DNA of 64,000 nt from Eriocheir sinensis (GCF_024679095.1 NC_066571.1:8480138-8544137); one strand, 5' to 3'. Positions 1 through 11,002 are shown, counted from the first letter of the stretch. Program-made: numbers and translations. Notes: generated by a model from the letters alone, not told the origin.

Positions 1-1130
1 CTTGAGAACTACATATTAGCTGAGTGAAATGGGTGGAGGGAGGTTACTGAGTACGAGGCATTGTGACATGTGGCTGATAAGGGACCTGGGGATGGCCTTG
101 CTGCTGGGAGAGACAATTCAGAGCAGACATCATCAAAAGTCATGGAAAATAGGGGTTATCTATAAAGGCCCCATTACTTTAGAGCCTATGACGGACGTGC
201 TACTTAGACAAGACTGTTTCATTAGTATATCTTCTGGTTAACTCATTTGTCTACCCAGTGAGTACTCCATAACACAATTCTGAGTAGGCATCATCAGAAA
301 TCATGGAAAGTACAGGCTATTAATAAAGGTTCAATAACTTTAGTGCCTATGATGGATGTGCTACTTAGACAAGACTGTTTCATTAGTATATCTTCTGGTT
401 AACTCATATGGAAAATAAAGCTTACCAATATAGGTCCCATTTATTTCGTGCCTATGATGGATATGTTCATTAGATTAAACTGTTTCATGATTAGTATATC
501 CTCTGGTTAACTCGCGTGTTTGTCTGCCAAGTGACTCCATTAAACAATCCATAGAACACATCACTAGAAATCATGCAAAATGGGGGTTATCAATAAAGGT
601 CCTACTTCTTTAGTGTCTAGGATGGACTAAACTTTCATCATTAGTATATCCTCTGGTTAACTCGCCTGTTTGTCTGCCAAGTGACTCCATTAAGCAATCC
701 ATCGTACACATCACCAGAAATCATGGAAAATGGGGGTTATCAATAAAAGGTCCTATTTCTTTAGTGTCTAGGATGGACTAAACTGTTTCATCATTAGTAT
801 ATCCTCTGGTTAACTCGCCTGTTTGTCTGCCAAGTGAGTCCATTAAGCAATCCATAGTACACATCACCAGAAATCATGGAAAATAGGGGTTATCAATAAA
901 AGGTCCTATTTCTTCAGTGCCTAAGATGAAAAAGAGGCATAAATTCGAAATAGTAGACATTTGCGACGGAAATGAGGTACAAAATCATGCAATTCACTAC
1001 ATTATCACCAGACAAACATGACCCACGTAAGAAAATCGTTGGTTGGGTGAAACTGTAAATTGCTCTATGTGTTCATTAGACGAAACTGTTGCATCATTAG
1101 AACATCCTCTGGTTAACTCATATGTCTGGC
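1..1130. repeat. Diverged tandem repeats, ~150-160 bp unit
   Basis: The core TATATCYTCTGGTTAACTC recurs at about 222, 383, 493, 643 and 797, with a diverged last copy at about 1105. It is accompanied by AATCATGGAAAATGGGGGTT and CAATAAAGGTCC blocks. Spacing is 110-160 bp. About 930-1090 is unrelated sequence. No coding sequence is supported. Confidence 0.75.
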
Positions 1131-1362
1131 TTATGAGTAACATGTAATACAGTAGATATATACCTTTATGGGAATGTAAGATAACCACGTGAAGCTTACC
1201 TGGGCGGTGTGTTTTCGTTAGTCATAGTGAAGGAGGTGCAGAGGGGCAGCTGAGGGGCAGACACTCCACGAGCACACCTCTCTCCTGCCACTCCGGTGTT
1301 GCGAGAAATACCTCCCCGCAGAAATAAGTCGCCCTGATGTCCACCACGCATGCGCACTCGTG

Positions 1363-1405
<43 letters not shown>

Positions 1406-2259
1406 GAAGAAAAATTGTGAAAATGTGATTATTTGCCTGGAATGGGGTGATAGGAGTAATAGTTAGGGCCAGGAGTAGAGATTTTAGGATAGGGTGAATC
1501 TCCCCTTTAATTCCCCTCACCCTTCTCTGCCATTCTCTCCCCTCCCAGCATTTGCCATATTCCACTGCCATTTGTTTTGGATTTTCCCTGATTTTCCGCT
1601 CTCATCCTGGTGTTGTTCATTTCTGATCTTTGTAATGATTGATGTCGCCGGGAAGACAGCATCACACAAGACCAAACAAGCAAGAATTGAGTGAACATCA
1701 ACGTACTGTAATTCTTTCTAAAATATGTCCTATTCGATTGTTTTAAAGCTTTCTCCTGATTAAAAGTGTTGCTCTGATGTCTGTGTCATGTATTGGAGCT
1801 AGAACAGGACAGGTAAACGATAGTGGTGAGTAAAATATAGAAAAAGTAAGCAAGTTGAACCTCTCTCTGCGAGGTATTTAGCGGCTGCGAGCTGATTCCT
1901 GCAACACCGGCGGGTGCTGCCGCTCACTCTTCTGTACGGTGACACTTTTACTGACAAACAAAGGCATCGGCTAACTACCCTGTTCGAATGACTCGTAATG
2001 ACCCAAGAGCCTCTTCCGGTAAATTTTGGTGCATGTGTCAAGCAGGATGTAGTTTACTTGTGGTGAATATAAGCCTCGTGTTTCAGGTGACAGCTGCTGC
2101 CGGCAACCTTTTCTTCGGTTGATGTAATTTCGGCCTCCTGCTGAGATGACAACTGATAAGATGCACTTGATATCAGCGGCTGCGTGGCTGTACGACTTTA
2201 TATCATGGCAAAATCTTGAATAATTATCGGCAGTGTTCCAGTTTGTTGAGTAAGTCGTG
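1131..2259. other. Upstream region of the SAM gene, little recognisable
   Basis: This is mixed-composition sequence with one (AC)19 array at 1364-1401. Short frames on both strands lack protein-like features. It may hold upstream regulatory sequence, but nothing specific was recognised. Confidence 0.4.
1364..1401. repeat. (AC)19 microsatellite
   Basis: A perfect AC dinucleotide run. Confidence 0.97.
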
Positions 2260-2576
2260 TTTGACAGCTCCATGGTGTGCGCCTCCGGGGAGGTGACAGG
2301 CCGGGGTCTTGTTGGAGGAGTGTATCGCCGCCGTGACGGGCTGCCCCCGCCGTGACCTTTGTGTGTGTGCTTCGCGTGGTGGCCGCGAGTCAGGTGTTGT
2401 GTGCCTGGCCGGGGTGCCGGGGGGGGGGGGGGAGCGGGCCGCGTGGAGCCCTCTGCTGGCGGGCCGCGGTGTAAACAGTCAAGTGTCAGGCGGGGCGTGG
2501 GGCGGGCGCGTGCCAACACCTCCGGGGCGCCCTTAATGAAATGAGTTCGCGGTGTTAGTGCCGGCGGGGCCCACTG
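2260..2576 (+). promoter_or_regulatory. CpG-rich proximal promoter and 5' UTR of the SAM gene
   Basis: This GC- and CpG-rich block precedes the start codon. It contains a run of about 14 G (2418-2432) and two tiny upstream ORFs: ATG AAA TGA at 2536-2544, and an overlapping five-codon frame starting at 2541. If the transcript begins upstream of them they could lower translation of the main frame. The transcription start was not identified. Confidence 0.4.
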
Positions 2577-3101
2577 ATGGAGATGGAGGAGACCATAGTG
2601 GAGGAGTGGCTCAGGTCCCTCCAAATGGAGCAGTACTCGGATTCCTTCATCGACAACGGCTACGATGACCTGGAGATCTGCAAACAGATCGGTGCCCCTG
2701 ACCTGGACGCCATCGGCGTGGTGAACCCCGGCCACAGGACGGCGCTGCTCAACGCCGTCATGCTGCTGCGGGAGGAGGGCGCCGCCTCCGTCTACTTCAC
2801 GGTGGAGGAGGCACAATTGGCCTCGCGGGACCACTCCTCCTTGAGAAACTCCAGCGGGTCGCGGGGCCGCTCCTCCCGCTCCTCCCGGGGCTCGGGCTCC
2901 ACCGCCTCCACCCCCGGCGACCCCCCGGCCCCCGTGCCCCTGGGCATGGCCGCCACCAACACCCCCGCCAGGTACCTCGACGCCTACGAGGCCGGGCGGG
3001 CCGAGCTGGTGCGCCTGCCGCACACCCAGCTCAGCGGCCTGCTCAAGGAGAGGCTCGTGCAGGACGCCGTGGACCTGGCGGCGCACCCCTACACCACACA
3101 G
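2577..3101 (+). CDS. SAMD5-like: Exon 1 of a SAM-domain protein (SAMD5/SASH1-like)
   Basis: The exon encodes residues 1-175. Residues about 5-68 form a SAM domain, a five-helix protein-interaction fold, with the motif DNGYDDLEICKQIG followed by DLDAIGV; from memory this is nearly identical to vertebrate SAMD5 and close to SASH1. A Ser/Arg/Pro-rich linker (about 85-130) follows. Residues about 143-175 (ELV...RLVQD...PYTTQ) resemble the region of SAMD5 after its SAM domain. Such proteins are usually intracellular scaffolds or adaptors; the function here is inferred. The start at 2577 is the first ATG of the open frame (a second lies two codons on) and follows a GC-rich leader with stops. The exon ends at a GT donor (CACAG|GTACTG) in phase 0, and the frame beyond it dissolves into GT repeats. 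Whether it is nearer to SAMD5 or SASH1 cannot be settled by eye. Confidence 0.9.
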
Positions 3102-3738
3102 GTACTGACGGTGGCCTTGAACCCTCGACCTGACCCCCCTCCCCTGGCAGTAGGCACAGGAGGAGGGGGTCAGGCAGGGTGGGTGTTGTGGGCTGTCATG
3201 TGTGTGTGTGTTTTTGTGTGTGTGTGTATGTATGTATGCTGTGCTTGGTGTGCTGGTGTGGTCATACAAACTATGGCCATAAAGAACACTGTCTCAACAC
3301 ATCCTTGTTAGAGCCATGATTTTAATTTACTTTACGAGCTGTGCATAGTGTGACAGTCGGAGTTTTCAGTCTTGTAGTGAATTAAAATTGCTCGTTTACC
3401 CTCATAATAACCGGACGTTGATTCATAGACCATTGGAATTGATGTTGCTTCCTGTGTTTTGTGAAGACTCACGGACTAGACTCAACACGAGGGTCTTTTA
3501 CTCGTCAGTGTTCATGGAGGAGGAGACGAGGAGATGGACAGACTTTTGCTAAGCCGCTACCATGAGAACAGCATTGTTAAGGGGTGAATAGTTTCGTGTG
3601 GAATGATCTTTAAGAATACTACCATTGCGGCTGCTGGTAGCAATTATTTTTCTGGATGCTAAATAATTTACTCTAGTCGTCTTACATGCCATCGTATTCT
3701 TACAAGAGGAAAAACATTATGGGCTTAAAATATAATTG

Positions 3739-4010
3739 GGGGCTTCGTGGTGTAGTGGTTAACACACTCGACTCACAATCGAGAGAGCCCAGGTTCGATT
3801 CCTGGGCAGAGTGGAAAAATTTGGGTGGCTTTTCCAATACCCTATGCCCCTGTCCACCCAGCAGTGAATGGGTACCAGGTATTAATCGGGGGTTGTGTCC
3901 CGTCTCCTGGGGTTTGTTCCCTTCTCCTATAATTCCTTCCCCTCCTGTCTCTCTCCGGCAAATGACCACAGATGTTGCGCCGACTAAATGAAACTTTCCA
4001 ACTTTCCCAA
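3739..4010 (+). mobile_element. tRNA-derived SINE
   Basis: The head has a Pol III A box (TGTAGTGGTTAACAC) and B box (GGTTCGATTCC) with a perfect 5-bp anticodon-like stem CTCGA/TCGAG around a CAC anticodon. The acceptor ends do not pair, so it is not a working tRNA gene. The body contains AGTGAATGGGTACCAGGTAT and ends near GTTGCGCCGACTAAATGAA, a tail I associate with decapod SINEs. A related head and body recur at 5950-6110. Confidence 0.8.
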
Positions 4011-4600
4011 TGGAATTATAAAGGATAAGTGTAGTTTGATGGACATGATTTATGACAAAGGGGATTTGTACAATTATATTTATTTTATTAGTCATCCTTC
4101 AGGTTTTTAACTTGAAATGAATAATTTTTCCTGGTCATTTATTTGATAATTTGTATGGTGTTAGAATTTTTTTAATAGGCAACAATATAAATACTACAGT
4201 AAAGCATCTAATCATAAAGTTCAAGAGTTGTTTATGAAAAGTGTTTGTAACCAAGTATTTCCTGATCAACTGGATAGTTCATAAAAGTGAGCCTCTTACA
4301 ATGTGCTGGTTATGTGTCAGGGAGAATCATGAACAGAGTCAAGGCACCTCACTCCTCATTCAGTATGGATAAGTACTGTCATGACAATCCCACAGAAAAG
4401 CATTTGAAAGAAAATCCAATGTTTTCCTCCTTTGTGGAAAAAACACACAAAAGAATATAGAAAATTCAGAATTAAAGAAAGAAATAATACAATTCTACTG
4501 TAAAAAAAAAAAAATGCATCCAACAGAAGTAAATTATATAACAGGGAAACAAATATTCAAATCATAAAGAAATCAACTTTTTGGCAGTCACAGGAAAAGA
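4011..4600. other. Unremarkable A/T-rich intron
   Basis: No repeat family, gene or structure was recognised apart from short A runs at 4502-4513. Confidence 0.4.
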
Positions 4601-4770
4601 TACTCCCCAGGAACTATCGTAACTGCTCCGTAAGACGAGTGATGAGCTGTGTGTGATGACCGCAAAGGTGGAGTTCCCTTCATATTGCGAACTGACAACA
4701 AGGATTTGAACCCACATCAGCCCCAGCCTCTGAGCCACACCTTCCATATATTGTGTAAGGTCAGACAAGA
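4600..4770 (-). mobile_element. Degenerate tRNA-like SINE remnant
   Basis: On the minus strand there is an A-box-like GTGTGGCTCAGAGGC and a B box GGTTCAAATCC, separated by only about a dozen bases, far less than in a tRNA. This suggests an internally deleted tRNA-derived head. Confidence 0.35.
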
Positions 4771-5640
4771 CACACACATATTGAGGGGGGAAACCAAAAA
4801 GCCCAACATTACCTTTCCTCCATATATATAATTTTTTTTTAATCTTCCCCAAAGCTATCTCTCTTTTGCCAGCTCTCAATGTTTATGGAACTGCACCCCG
4901 GATATCACGCAAATCATTACTCAGTTTTATATGATCATGTTGAAACAAAGGTCTCGTATATTGGAAGTCATATGATATACACAGTCACAGTCGCCACAGT
5001 GATCGAAGAGACTGTTGAAACTGTAGCAAAGGCAGTTCCAATACAAGCTTTCTTTTCTTTGGTCTTTAGAGTTTCTAGCGTGCAGCTCGGGGTACCTATT
5101 TTTCCACTGTTCATGTACTAAACAATTTTGCAACGCTCTCACACAAGTTACTTCAAATCTCTTATATTCAGGAAATGGGTAACATTGTTGAATATCAGAA
5201 TTAGTCAGATAATAACTATGCCGTTGCTACATCTGTATATATTACTTTCATCTCCCTTTCCTTCTCCAATCTTTTCTTTCAGCTTAATGATCCAATAGTT
5301 CAATATTCTTTTTTTTTTATTTTTCATCTCAAACTCTCTTTTGAATGGTTCTCATATCAAAGAAGTTGTGTGTCTTTGTCCTGCTTCTTCCTCTCATCTT
5401 TTGTCCTCGCTTGTGTCTGGTCAGTTGTTTCCTTCAAGGGTTTGTAGACGTCTCCGGTGAGTGGCCTTCCAGTTTGCTGTTTTCTGCCTTTTCACAAACT
5501 CAGTGAAGATTGAGTGTTAAGACAACTCTAAAGATAGACTCATATTTGCACTTTTATACATGTCACTTTTTTGTGTGAGCAGCATATCATTTTATATGCT
5601 TTTCTTTTGACCCCTTTGTCAATTTAAAAATTGAATGAAT
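4771..5640. other. Intron with nothing recognised
   Basis: A/T-rich unique-looking sequence with short frames only. No motifs or repeats could be supported. Confidence 0.35.
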
Positions 5641-5644
5641 ACGG

Positions 5645-5712
5645 TGGGACCCCCACACACACACTTGCAGGCGATGATGAGCCCAGCTCGTGATCAGGTG
5701 GACACACACACA
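5645..5712 (+). mobile_element. 3' remnant of a tRNA-headed SINE
   Basis: The motif CCAGCTCGTGATCAGG, followed by CA repeats, is repeated at about 5910-5925 at the end of the adjacent SINE. This suggests two copies in tandem, the first reduced to its tail. Confidence 0.5.
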
Positions 5713-5714
5713 CA

Positions 5715-5948
5715 CCGCTTCGATAGCTCAGTGGATAAAGCTCTGCACTGCTGGGCTTCATGGCTTGGTAGGTGTAGGTTCAAGCCCCGCTCAGGCTAGA
5801 ATTTTTCCGCTGAAAAGGATTGTGTGGTGTGTGAAGGTCTGGCAGTACCCAGAGATCGACTGTAACAAGCCTTGCTCTAATCGGGTGGGTGCTTGCTGGC
5901 GGACGAGTCCAGCTCGTGATCAGGGCGAGGTAAATTGCACACACACAG
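5715..5948 (+). mobile_element. tRNA-derived SINE (second family)
   Basis: The head has an A box (TAGCTCAGTGGATAAAGC) and a B box (GGTTCAAGCCCC) in normal order and spacing. The body ends with CCAGCTCGTGATCAGGGCG and a short CA run. Confidence 0.75.
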
Positions 5949-6115
5949 CTTTGCAGAGCGGTGGTTAGCACACTCACAACTGAGAGATCTCGGGTTTGAT
6001 TCCCAGACAAAGTGGTGATGGATGGGTAGCCTCCTCTAATATGTCCCCCTGTCACCTGCAGTGGATGGGTACCTGGTGTCAGTCGGGGGTTTGTGCCAGC
6101 TCCAGGGTGTGTGTG
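5949..6115 (+). mobile_element. tRNA-derived SINE, 3'-shortened
   Basis: The A-box-like GTGGTTAGCACACTC, B box GGTTTGATTCCC and body AGTGGATGGGTACCTGGTGT match the SINE at 3739. It lies directly against the SINE at 5715. Confidence 0.7.
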
Positions 6116-6187
6116 GGTGTGAGGTTCCAGACATTCTCAAAGATCTGTCACCAGAGCTCCAAAGCTCATATGAGGAGGGTAGGTGCC

Positions 6188-6470
6188 TCTGTGGTGAAGT
6201 GATTAGCATGCCTAGCTATGAAGCTGCATGCCAGGGTTCGAATCCTGGCCTGGGCAGTTGGTGTGCAGCTCACTCATTTGTTCATCCTACCTTTTAGGCT
6301 GGTTGATAAATGCATACCTGGAGATGGTAACTGTGGTAACTTGGATGTCACACTGGCCCTGTGTCTTGGGGTAGTGGGCTCTTACCCACCACAGGTTCCA
6401 GGGCCAGTTCGATGGAAATGAACATCGCGGCCATTCACAGCAATAGCATATGGCCCCAACTTTACCTTTT
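6188..6470 (+). mobile_element. tRNA-derived SINE (third family)
   Basis: The A box (TGGTGAAGTGATTAGCATG) and B box (GGTTCGAATCC) are well formed. The body runs through TGTTCATCCTACCTTTTAGG, GGTTGATAAATGCATACCTGG and TTACCCACCACAGGTTCCAG. The same order is found on the minus strand at 8515-9026. Confidence 0.75.
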
Positions 6471-7583
6471 CTGGCTTGTGGCTGTGCTGCATACATAATA
6501 TCTAAGAGAAACGGAAGAAGTACCTGAGTTTGTAAGGAAGGATGGAATCAGTGGGGGCCTTTCTGCTATTGGCACCCTTCAGAAAGTTCTAAGATTCAGA
6601 TGCCACAAGCAAATAAATGAATGATTGTCATAAGAACATAAAGCAGCATCTCACGGAGCCTCCTTTGTGCAGCACTAGGCAACAGTGACACATTGATGGC
6701 TTACACAACAGACCAACAAAAGGGTGCCGAGAGGACTGAGGCCTCACGCTACACTTTCCCTGATCAGCTGCGTGTTGGAGTATCGCGTGTTCAGTCATAT
6801 CACAAAGCCTCATTACCAGTGTGTTGGGTGTGCGGCCTCCTTTGTTCCTCCCAGCCTGACGTGTATTGAATGGCACATCACCAGATAATGCCAGTGAAAG
6901 GGAAAAGGAAGGGAAAGTCCTGAGATTTGAGGTGGATTCTCACGCTGTATGACGTATTTCACATAATCATCTGTTGAGGATATATTTTTTGTAATAAGAA
7001 ATGATGTGTGTGTGTGTGTGTATTGTTTGTCTATCTGTTTGTCTATCTATCTGTCTTTATCTATCTCTGTCTGTTACTGTTTCTGTCTCTACAAAATAAT
7101 AACATAAAAGTCTATATCTCTGTCTCTTTGTGTATGTCTGTTACTGTTTCCGTTCTTCTAAAATGACAACAAAGAACTGATACATTATACAACTATAAGT
7201 TCACCACCACCAACACAACCAAACATTTGCATCCCATATCTAATTTTAATTGTGCTAAGTCAGGGCAACCACGTCACCACCACCATCAACACCATCAACA
7301 CCACCACCAGGCTCACTCACAGCTCAGGCACTAACCCTCAGCTACTTTGGGTCAAACACATGGCTTCACAGACTTCAAGATGCATTAAGGGGGTTGAGTA
7401 GTACATTTGCCTATCTGTGTGCACCTGTCCAATTAGAGTGCTCATCAGGGAGGCCTCCACTCTTGAAACTTGAACTGAGGTATGAAATTGAAGTCGACAA
7501 AACTAAGGATTCATTGATATTTTTTTGTACGGTACTTTGGCAATCATTTATTTGTATACAGAGAATGCTTTTTGTCGTGAAGC
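6471..7583. other. Intron, mostly unique
   Basis: Contains short GT and TCTG-type runs (7004-7090) and CAC/CAA-rich sequence (7200-7310). No gene or mobile element was recognised. Confidence 0.35.
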
Positions 7584-7587
7584 TTAA

Positions 7588-7802
7588 CCTGGTAGCAACG
7601 ACGGGCCGAATCTGTGGCTTTTCCGTGTACCAGCAACGGGCCAAATTTTTACCATGATATAAACCCTCCAAAATAGATGATACATAAACGGATCACAAAT
7701 GCGTTGATATATATTAGGAAATGGTTTATGTGAGTGATGATTTTTTCTCATTTTTCTCGCTTAGAGGGACCTATTAGATATATGATCCCCGCAGCTACCG
7801 GG
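7588..7802 (-). mobile_element. piggyBac-like MITE, copy 1 (two internal units)
   Basis: A 215-bp element flanked on both sides by TTAA (7584-7587, 7803-7806). The ends are CCTGGTAGCAACG and its inverted partner CGCAGCTACCGGG. Inside are two units containing GGCCCGTCGCTG, read on the minus strand, then TCTATTTTGGAGGGTTTATA and GAGAAAAATGAGAAAAAATC. It is non-coding. A TTAA target with CCC/GGG ends is typical of piggyBac superfamily elements. Confidence 0.75.
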
Positions 7803-7806
7803 TTAA

Positions 7807-8514
7807 CGAACGCTTGCCAAAATGACTCACTGATATTTTTTTGCTTTGAGAATCATTCGTATGTGTAGAGAGAGCATTTTATACTTGAGCTTAATGAACT
7901 CTTGCAAAACATCGATTTAGTAATAATATTTTTTATTTTGTTTTTTTTATTTTGGGAGTCGTTGATTTGAATATACGTATAGAAAGAACTTTTTATACTT
8001 CAGCCAGTTTTCCAAAGTAATCATTTTCCTGATGTCAGTATTATTGTCTAATCCAGAGTCAGTCAAAATCATGGCTCACTTGTTGGCAAGAGCTGTACTC
8101 CTCTCCCTCTAACCTTTGTATCATGACAACAGGAAGTGGGCTGTTGTGTTACTCATTCTACAGTAGTTATCAATCAATTAGTAGGTAACATTTTGGTTAT
8201 TATAGCATGATGATAAAGAGTAGATTTGATTGCTTTTTTCCCCTCTGTGGGTTGACGCTCCAAGAAGATATAGCCCAGTAAATCAATTAAAGCCTTCAGT
8301 GGGTGGAAATATATTGAGTTTGTGAAAGGAATGGTGGGATGCAGCTGTTACCACTGTCTGATTTCCTGAAATGGACTAAAACTGAACGGCAAATAGCAAA
8401 TAAAAATTAAATTCACTGCGACTAATATGATTCAAGTGCTTTTCATGGTGGCTGTTCTGATTCTTGCTGGATGTGAGGAAGTAAACGACAGACTGGGTAA
8501 ATTTTGGAGCAAAC
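7807..8514. other. A/T-rich intron with nothing recognised
   Basis: T-rich sequence with no supported feature. Confidence 0.35.
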
Positions 8515-9026
8515 TTTATTAGCTGCATATGGCCACAGTGCTCATCTCTGTACCACTAGCCCTTGAGCCTGTGGTGGGTGAGAACACATTAACATGTCCG
8601 CTGCGATTGGCACGGATTTGGCTCTCACTGGTAGCCTGGTACCATATAGTCCCACGTCTTTCTCTGCCTCTGTGATGGTTAGTGGAGTGTTTCCCTTGTG
8701 GTATTGGTATCCTCACTGTGCTGGATATCCCCTCCCAAGGTGCAGGATTACATTTTTCTTCATTGAATTGTATCAGCCACTTTTTGTTCCATTCCTGTAG
8801 CTTGGTGATGTCTTCTTGTAGGAAATCTGCCATCAAGGGGTTAACCCAGGACAGATACCACAGTTTACCTTCCCTAGGTTTTCCCAGTTATCTATTCATC
8901 AACCATCCCAAAAGTTAAGATGAACAGCTGGGTGGGATGTGAGATGACTTACCGCGACCGGGATTTGAACCCAGGCCCACAGATTTGTAGTTGGGCACGC
9001 TAACCACTGTATCACGGAGACGCTTC
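8515..9026 (-). mobile_element. tRNA-headed SINE split by a LINE fragment
   Basis: On the minus strand a head with A box (GATACAGTGGTTAGCGTG) and B box (GGTTCAAATCCC) leads into TGTTCATCTTAACTTTTGGG and GGTTGATGAATAGATAACTGG (9026 to about 8840). The 3' part (ACCCACCACAGGCTCAAGG to CATATGCAGC) resumes at about 8592-8515. The order matches the SINE at 6188, so the 8596-8838 segment appears inserted. Confidence 0.65.
8596..8838 (-). pseudogene. LINE reverse-transcriptase fragment
   Basis: The minus-strand frame contains LQEDITKLQEWNKKWLIQFN followed by EEKCN, the segment just after the RT catalytic core of CR1/jockey-like LINEs, and later a shifted frame with TEAEKDVG-like sequence. The frame breaks after EEKCN and no catalytic aspartates are included. 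It is a short dead piece nested in the SINE. Confidence 0.65.
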
Positions 9027-9183
9027 AATACTGCACTATGCCTCCATCCCTCAGTGCCTTGGAGTCGGTATGTGTTATTAGCGAAAGAGAGACTGGCCAT
9101 GTCCTCTTCATATCAATGCTTGGCGAGTGGAGTGTGTGAAAGGGGCGGAAGATTCATTGTGATGTTAGTATTTCAGTTTTCCA

Positions 9184-9340
9184 TGCCACATTTATTTATT
9201 TATTTATTTTTTTACAGGAAAGGAAGAAGCTCAAGGGCGACAAATAAAAAGTGGAGAAAAAAAAGCTCGCTAATCACTGCTCCCACGAAATTAAAAAGTA
9301 AAGAGAGAGAAAGAGGTCAATTTCGGGTGGAGAGTTAACT
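9184..9340 (-). mobile_element. T-rich dispersed repeat (family R), minus copy
   Basis: Reading the minus strand: AATTGACCTC, then GGGAGCAGTGATTAGCGAGC, an internal T-rich tract, CGCCCTTGAGC, and a tail TGTAAAAAAA(TAAA)n. The same order recurs about ten times in the window. The A-rich tail suggests a retroposon. Confidence 0.65.
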
Positions 9341-9592
9341 TGGTACTCTCCTCCTATTGTAACTAGGGATGCCAGGGATTGTCTCTTCAGAACACATGAG
9401 AAATTGATCTAGTCATGGGAAGGGGGGAATTAAACTTAAACAACCTTTCTTAATCGGAAGTTAAACCAATTTGCCTTGCGACCACCTGAGGCATAAAGAC
9501 TGCTGCTATGCCAATGTATCAAAAGGGATTCCTACTGACGCAGCAAGTAAATTTGAGGTTGTTTTGCGACTGTGGTCAATTATGGCATGTCA

Positions 9593-9766
9593 AGAGGAGG
9601 GTATCAGGACACCTCTCCTCCTAAAATTGACTTCTCTTTCAGCCACTCCTATCCAATCTTTTTAGGGGCAGTAAGTAGTGGGCCTTTTTTTTTTCATTAT
9701 TGATTTTTTTTAAGCCCTTGATCTGTCTCCTTTGCTGTAAAAAAAATAAATAAATAAAAATAGGTG
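9593..9766 (+). mobile_element. Family R dispersed repeat, near full length
   Basis: Begins GGGTATCAGGACACCTCTCC, then GGGGCAGTAAGTAGTGGGCC, a poly-T tract, GCCCTTGATCTGTCTCCTTTG, and a tail CTGTAAAAAAAATAAATAAA. Confidence 0.7.
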
Positions 9767-10310
9767 CCAACATAGAGTGGCACATTTTTCTCTCAAGTGC
9801 AGGGCTTATCTTGACAGTAGGTTATCAAGTGGGCTGGTGGCGGCTCCGGTGAATATATTTAACTAACTGGCGATGTGATGAAGTCCTTTGAAGTTTTGCA
9901 TAGGTACTTTTTTTCCCCTGTTGTTGTTTTCTTTGCTCATGACACTGGGTCCTCTGATGTTAAAAAATCCCTACATCCACATAAGCAACAACACACAACA
10001 TTATCCTGGGTTTTGAGGTCAGACGCTTGTTGTTCAGAAAAAAAAGTGAAATAACATCAGTTTGATTTATATACTTGATGCAAAAGCAATTAGTGACATA
10101 ATCCACTCCCCCGGCATAGAGGCATTGTATATAGACTGATTAAACTGTCTGCATGAAAGAGCTTTATGGTTTATGATGCAAAGTTATGTAGAGTTTAATC
10201 ATTGCAGCTTGTTACATAAAATTAATTTGTAGCTATACACATAAAAGTTAATATACAGGTTGTTGCAAATGTCTTCATATATACAGAAATATAATTGTTA
10301 CAGAAAAGAG
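9767..10310. other. A/T-rich intron with nothing recognised
   Basis: Contains short A and T runs only. Confidence 0.35.
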
Positions 10311-10315
10311 GACCT

Positions 10316-10496
10316 AATCTAACCTTACCTAACTTAACCCTTTTTGTATGAATTCATTTATTTACTAAAGCTAATCAAACCTAGCTTAGCCTAACCTAAC
10401 CTAACTCAGCCTATGCAAACCTAACTTAATCCAGCCCATATTATATCATTTTATTTATTTTTTGCTTAACCTAACTAGCCTTACTTAACCTAACCT
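10316..10496. repeat. Degenerate CCTAA-type (telomere-like) repeats
   Basis: Repeated CTAACC/CCTAAC words include AGCCTAACCTAACCTAACTC at about 10396. CCTAA is the complement of the arthropod telomere unit TTAGG, but only about three perfect units are consecutive. Confidence 0.5.
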
Positions 10497-10571
10497 TTCT
10501 TATATTCACTTATTAACAAACACAACCGAAACTGATGGTGGTTGAGGTGGTAGTTGTTGTTGTGGTTATTG

Positions 10572-10602
10572 TATAGTGGTGGTGGTGGTGGTGGTGGTAA
10601 TG
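10572..10602. repeat. GGT/GTT trinucleotide run
   Basis: A short (GGT)n array preceded by GTTGTT. Confidence 0.8.
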
Positions 10603-10687
10603 GTCTTGTTAGAAAGTTTTATTTTTTCTCTTTGTATGGAAACTTTATTGAATAGCTATCATTGGGTCCTGGGTGAACTTCCAATGT

Positions 10688-10688
<1 letters not shown>

Positions 10689-10772
<84 letters not shown>

Positions 10773-10850
10773 ATTTACACAGACACTAGTTACATCAGGG
10801 TCCACTACCTATAACATTACACTATATGGCGGCACTAGTTTTTAGGCTAA

Positions 10851-10932
<82 letters not shown>

Positions 10933-11002
10933 ACATTTTACACACACACTAACCCAGTACCTATAACATTACACTATATGGCGGCACTAGTTTTTAGGCT
11001 AA

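Noticed and set aside
1971..3269. 432-codon minus-strand frame opposite the SAM exon
   Set aside because: It is the antisense shadow of a GC-rich coding exon; the plus strand has a recognisable SAM domain and proper splice sites.
3741..3815. Functional tRNA-Val (CAC) gene
   Set aside because: The A and B boxes and anticodon stem are good, but the acceptor ends do not pair and a SINE body follows.
6188..6262. Functional tRNA gene
   Set aside because: The head is followed by a SINE body found again at 8515-9026, and the acceptor stem is poor.
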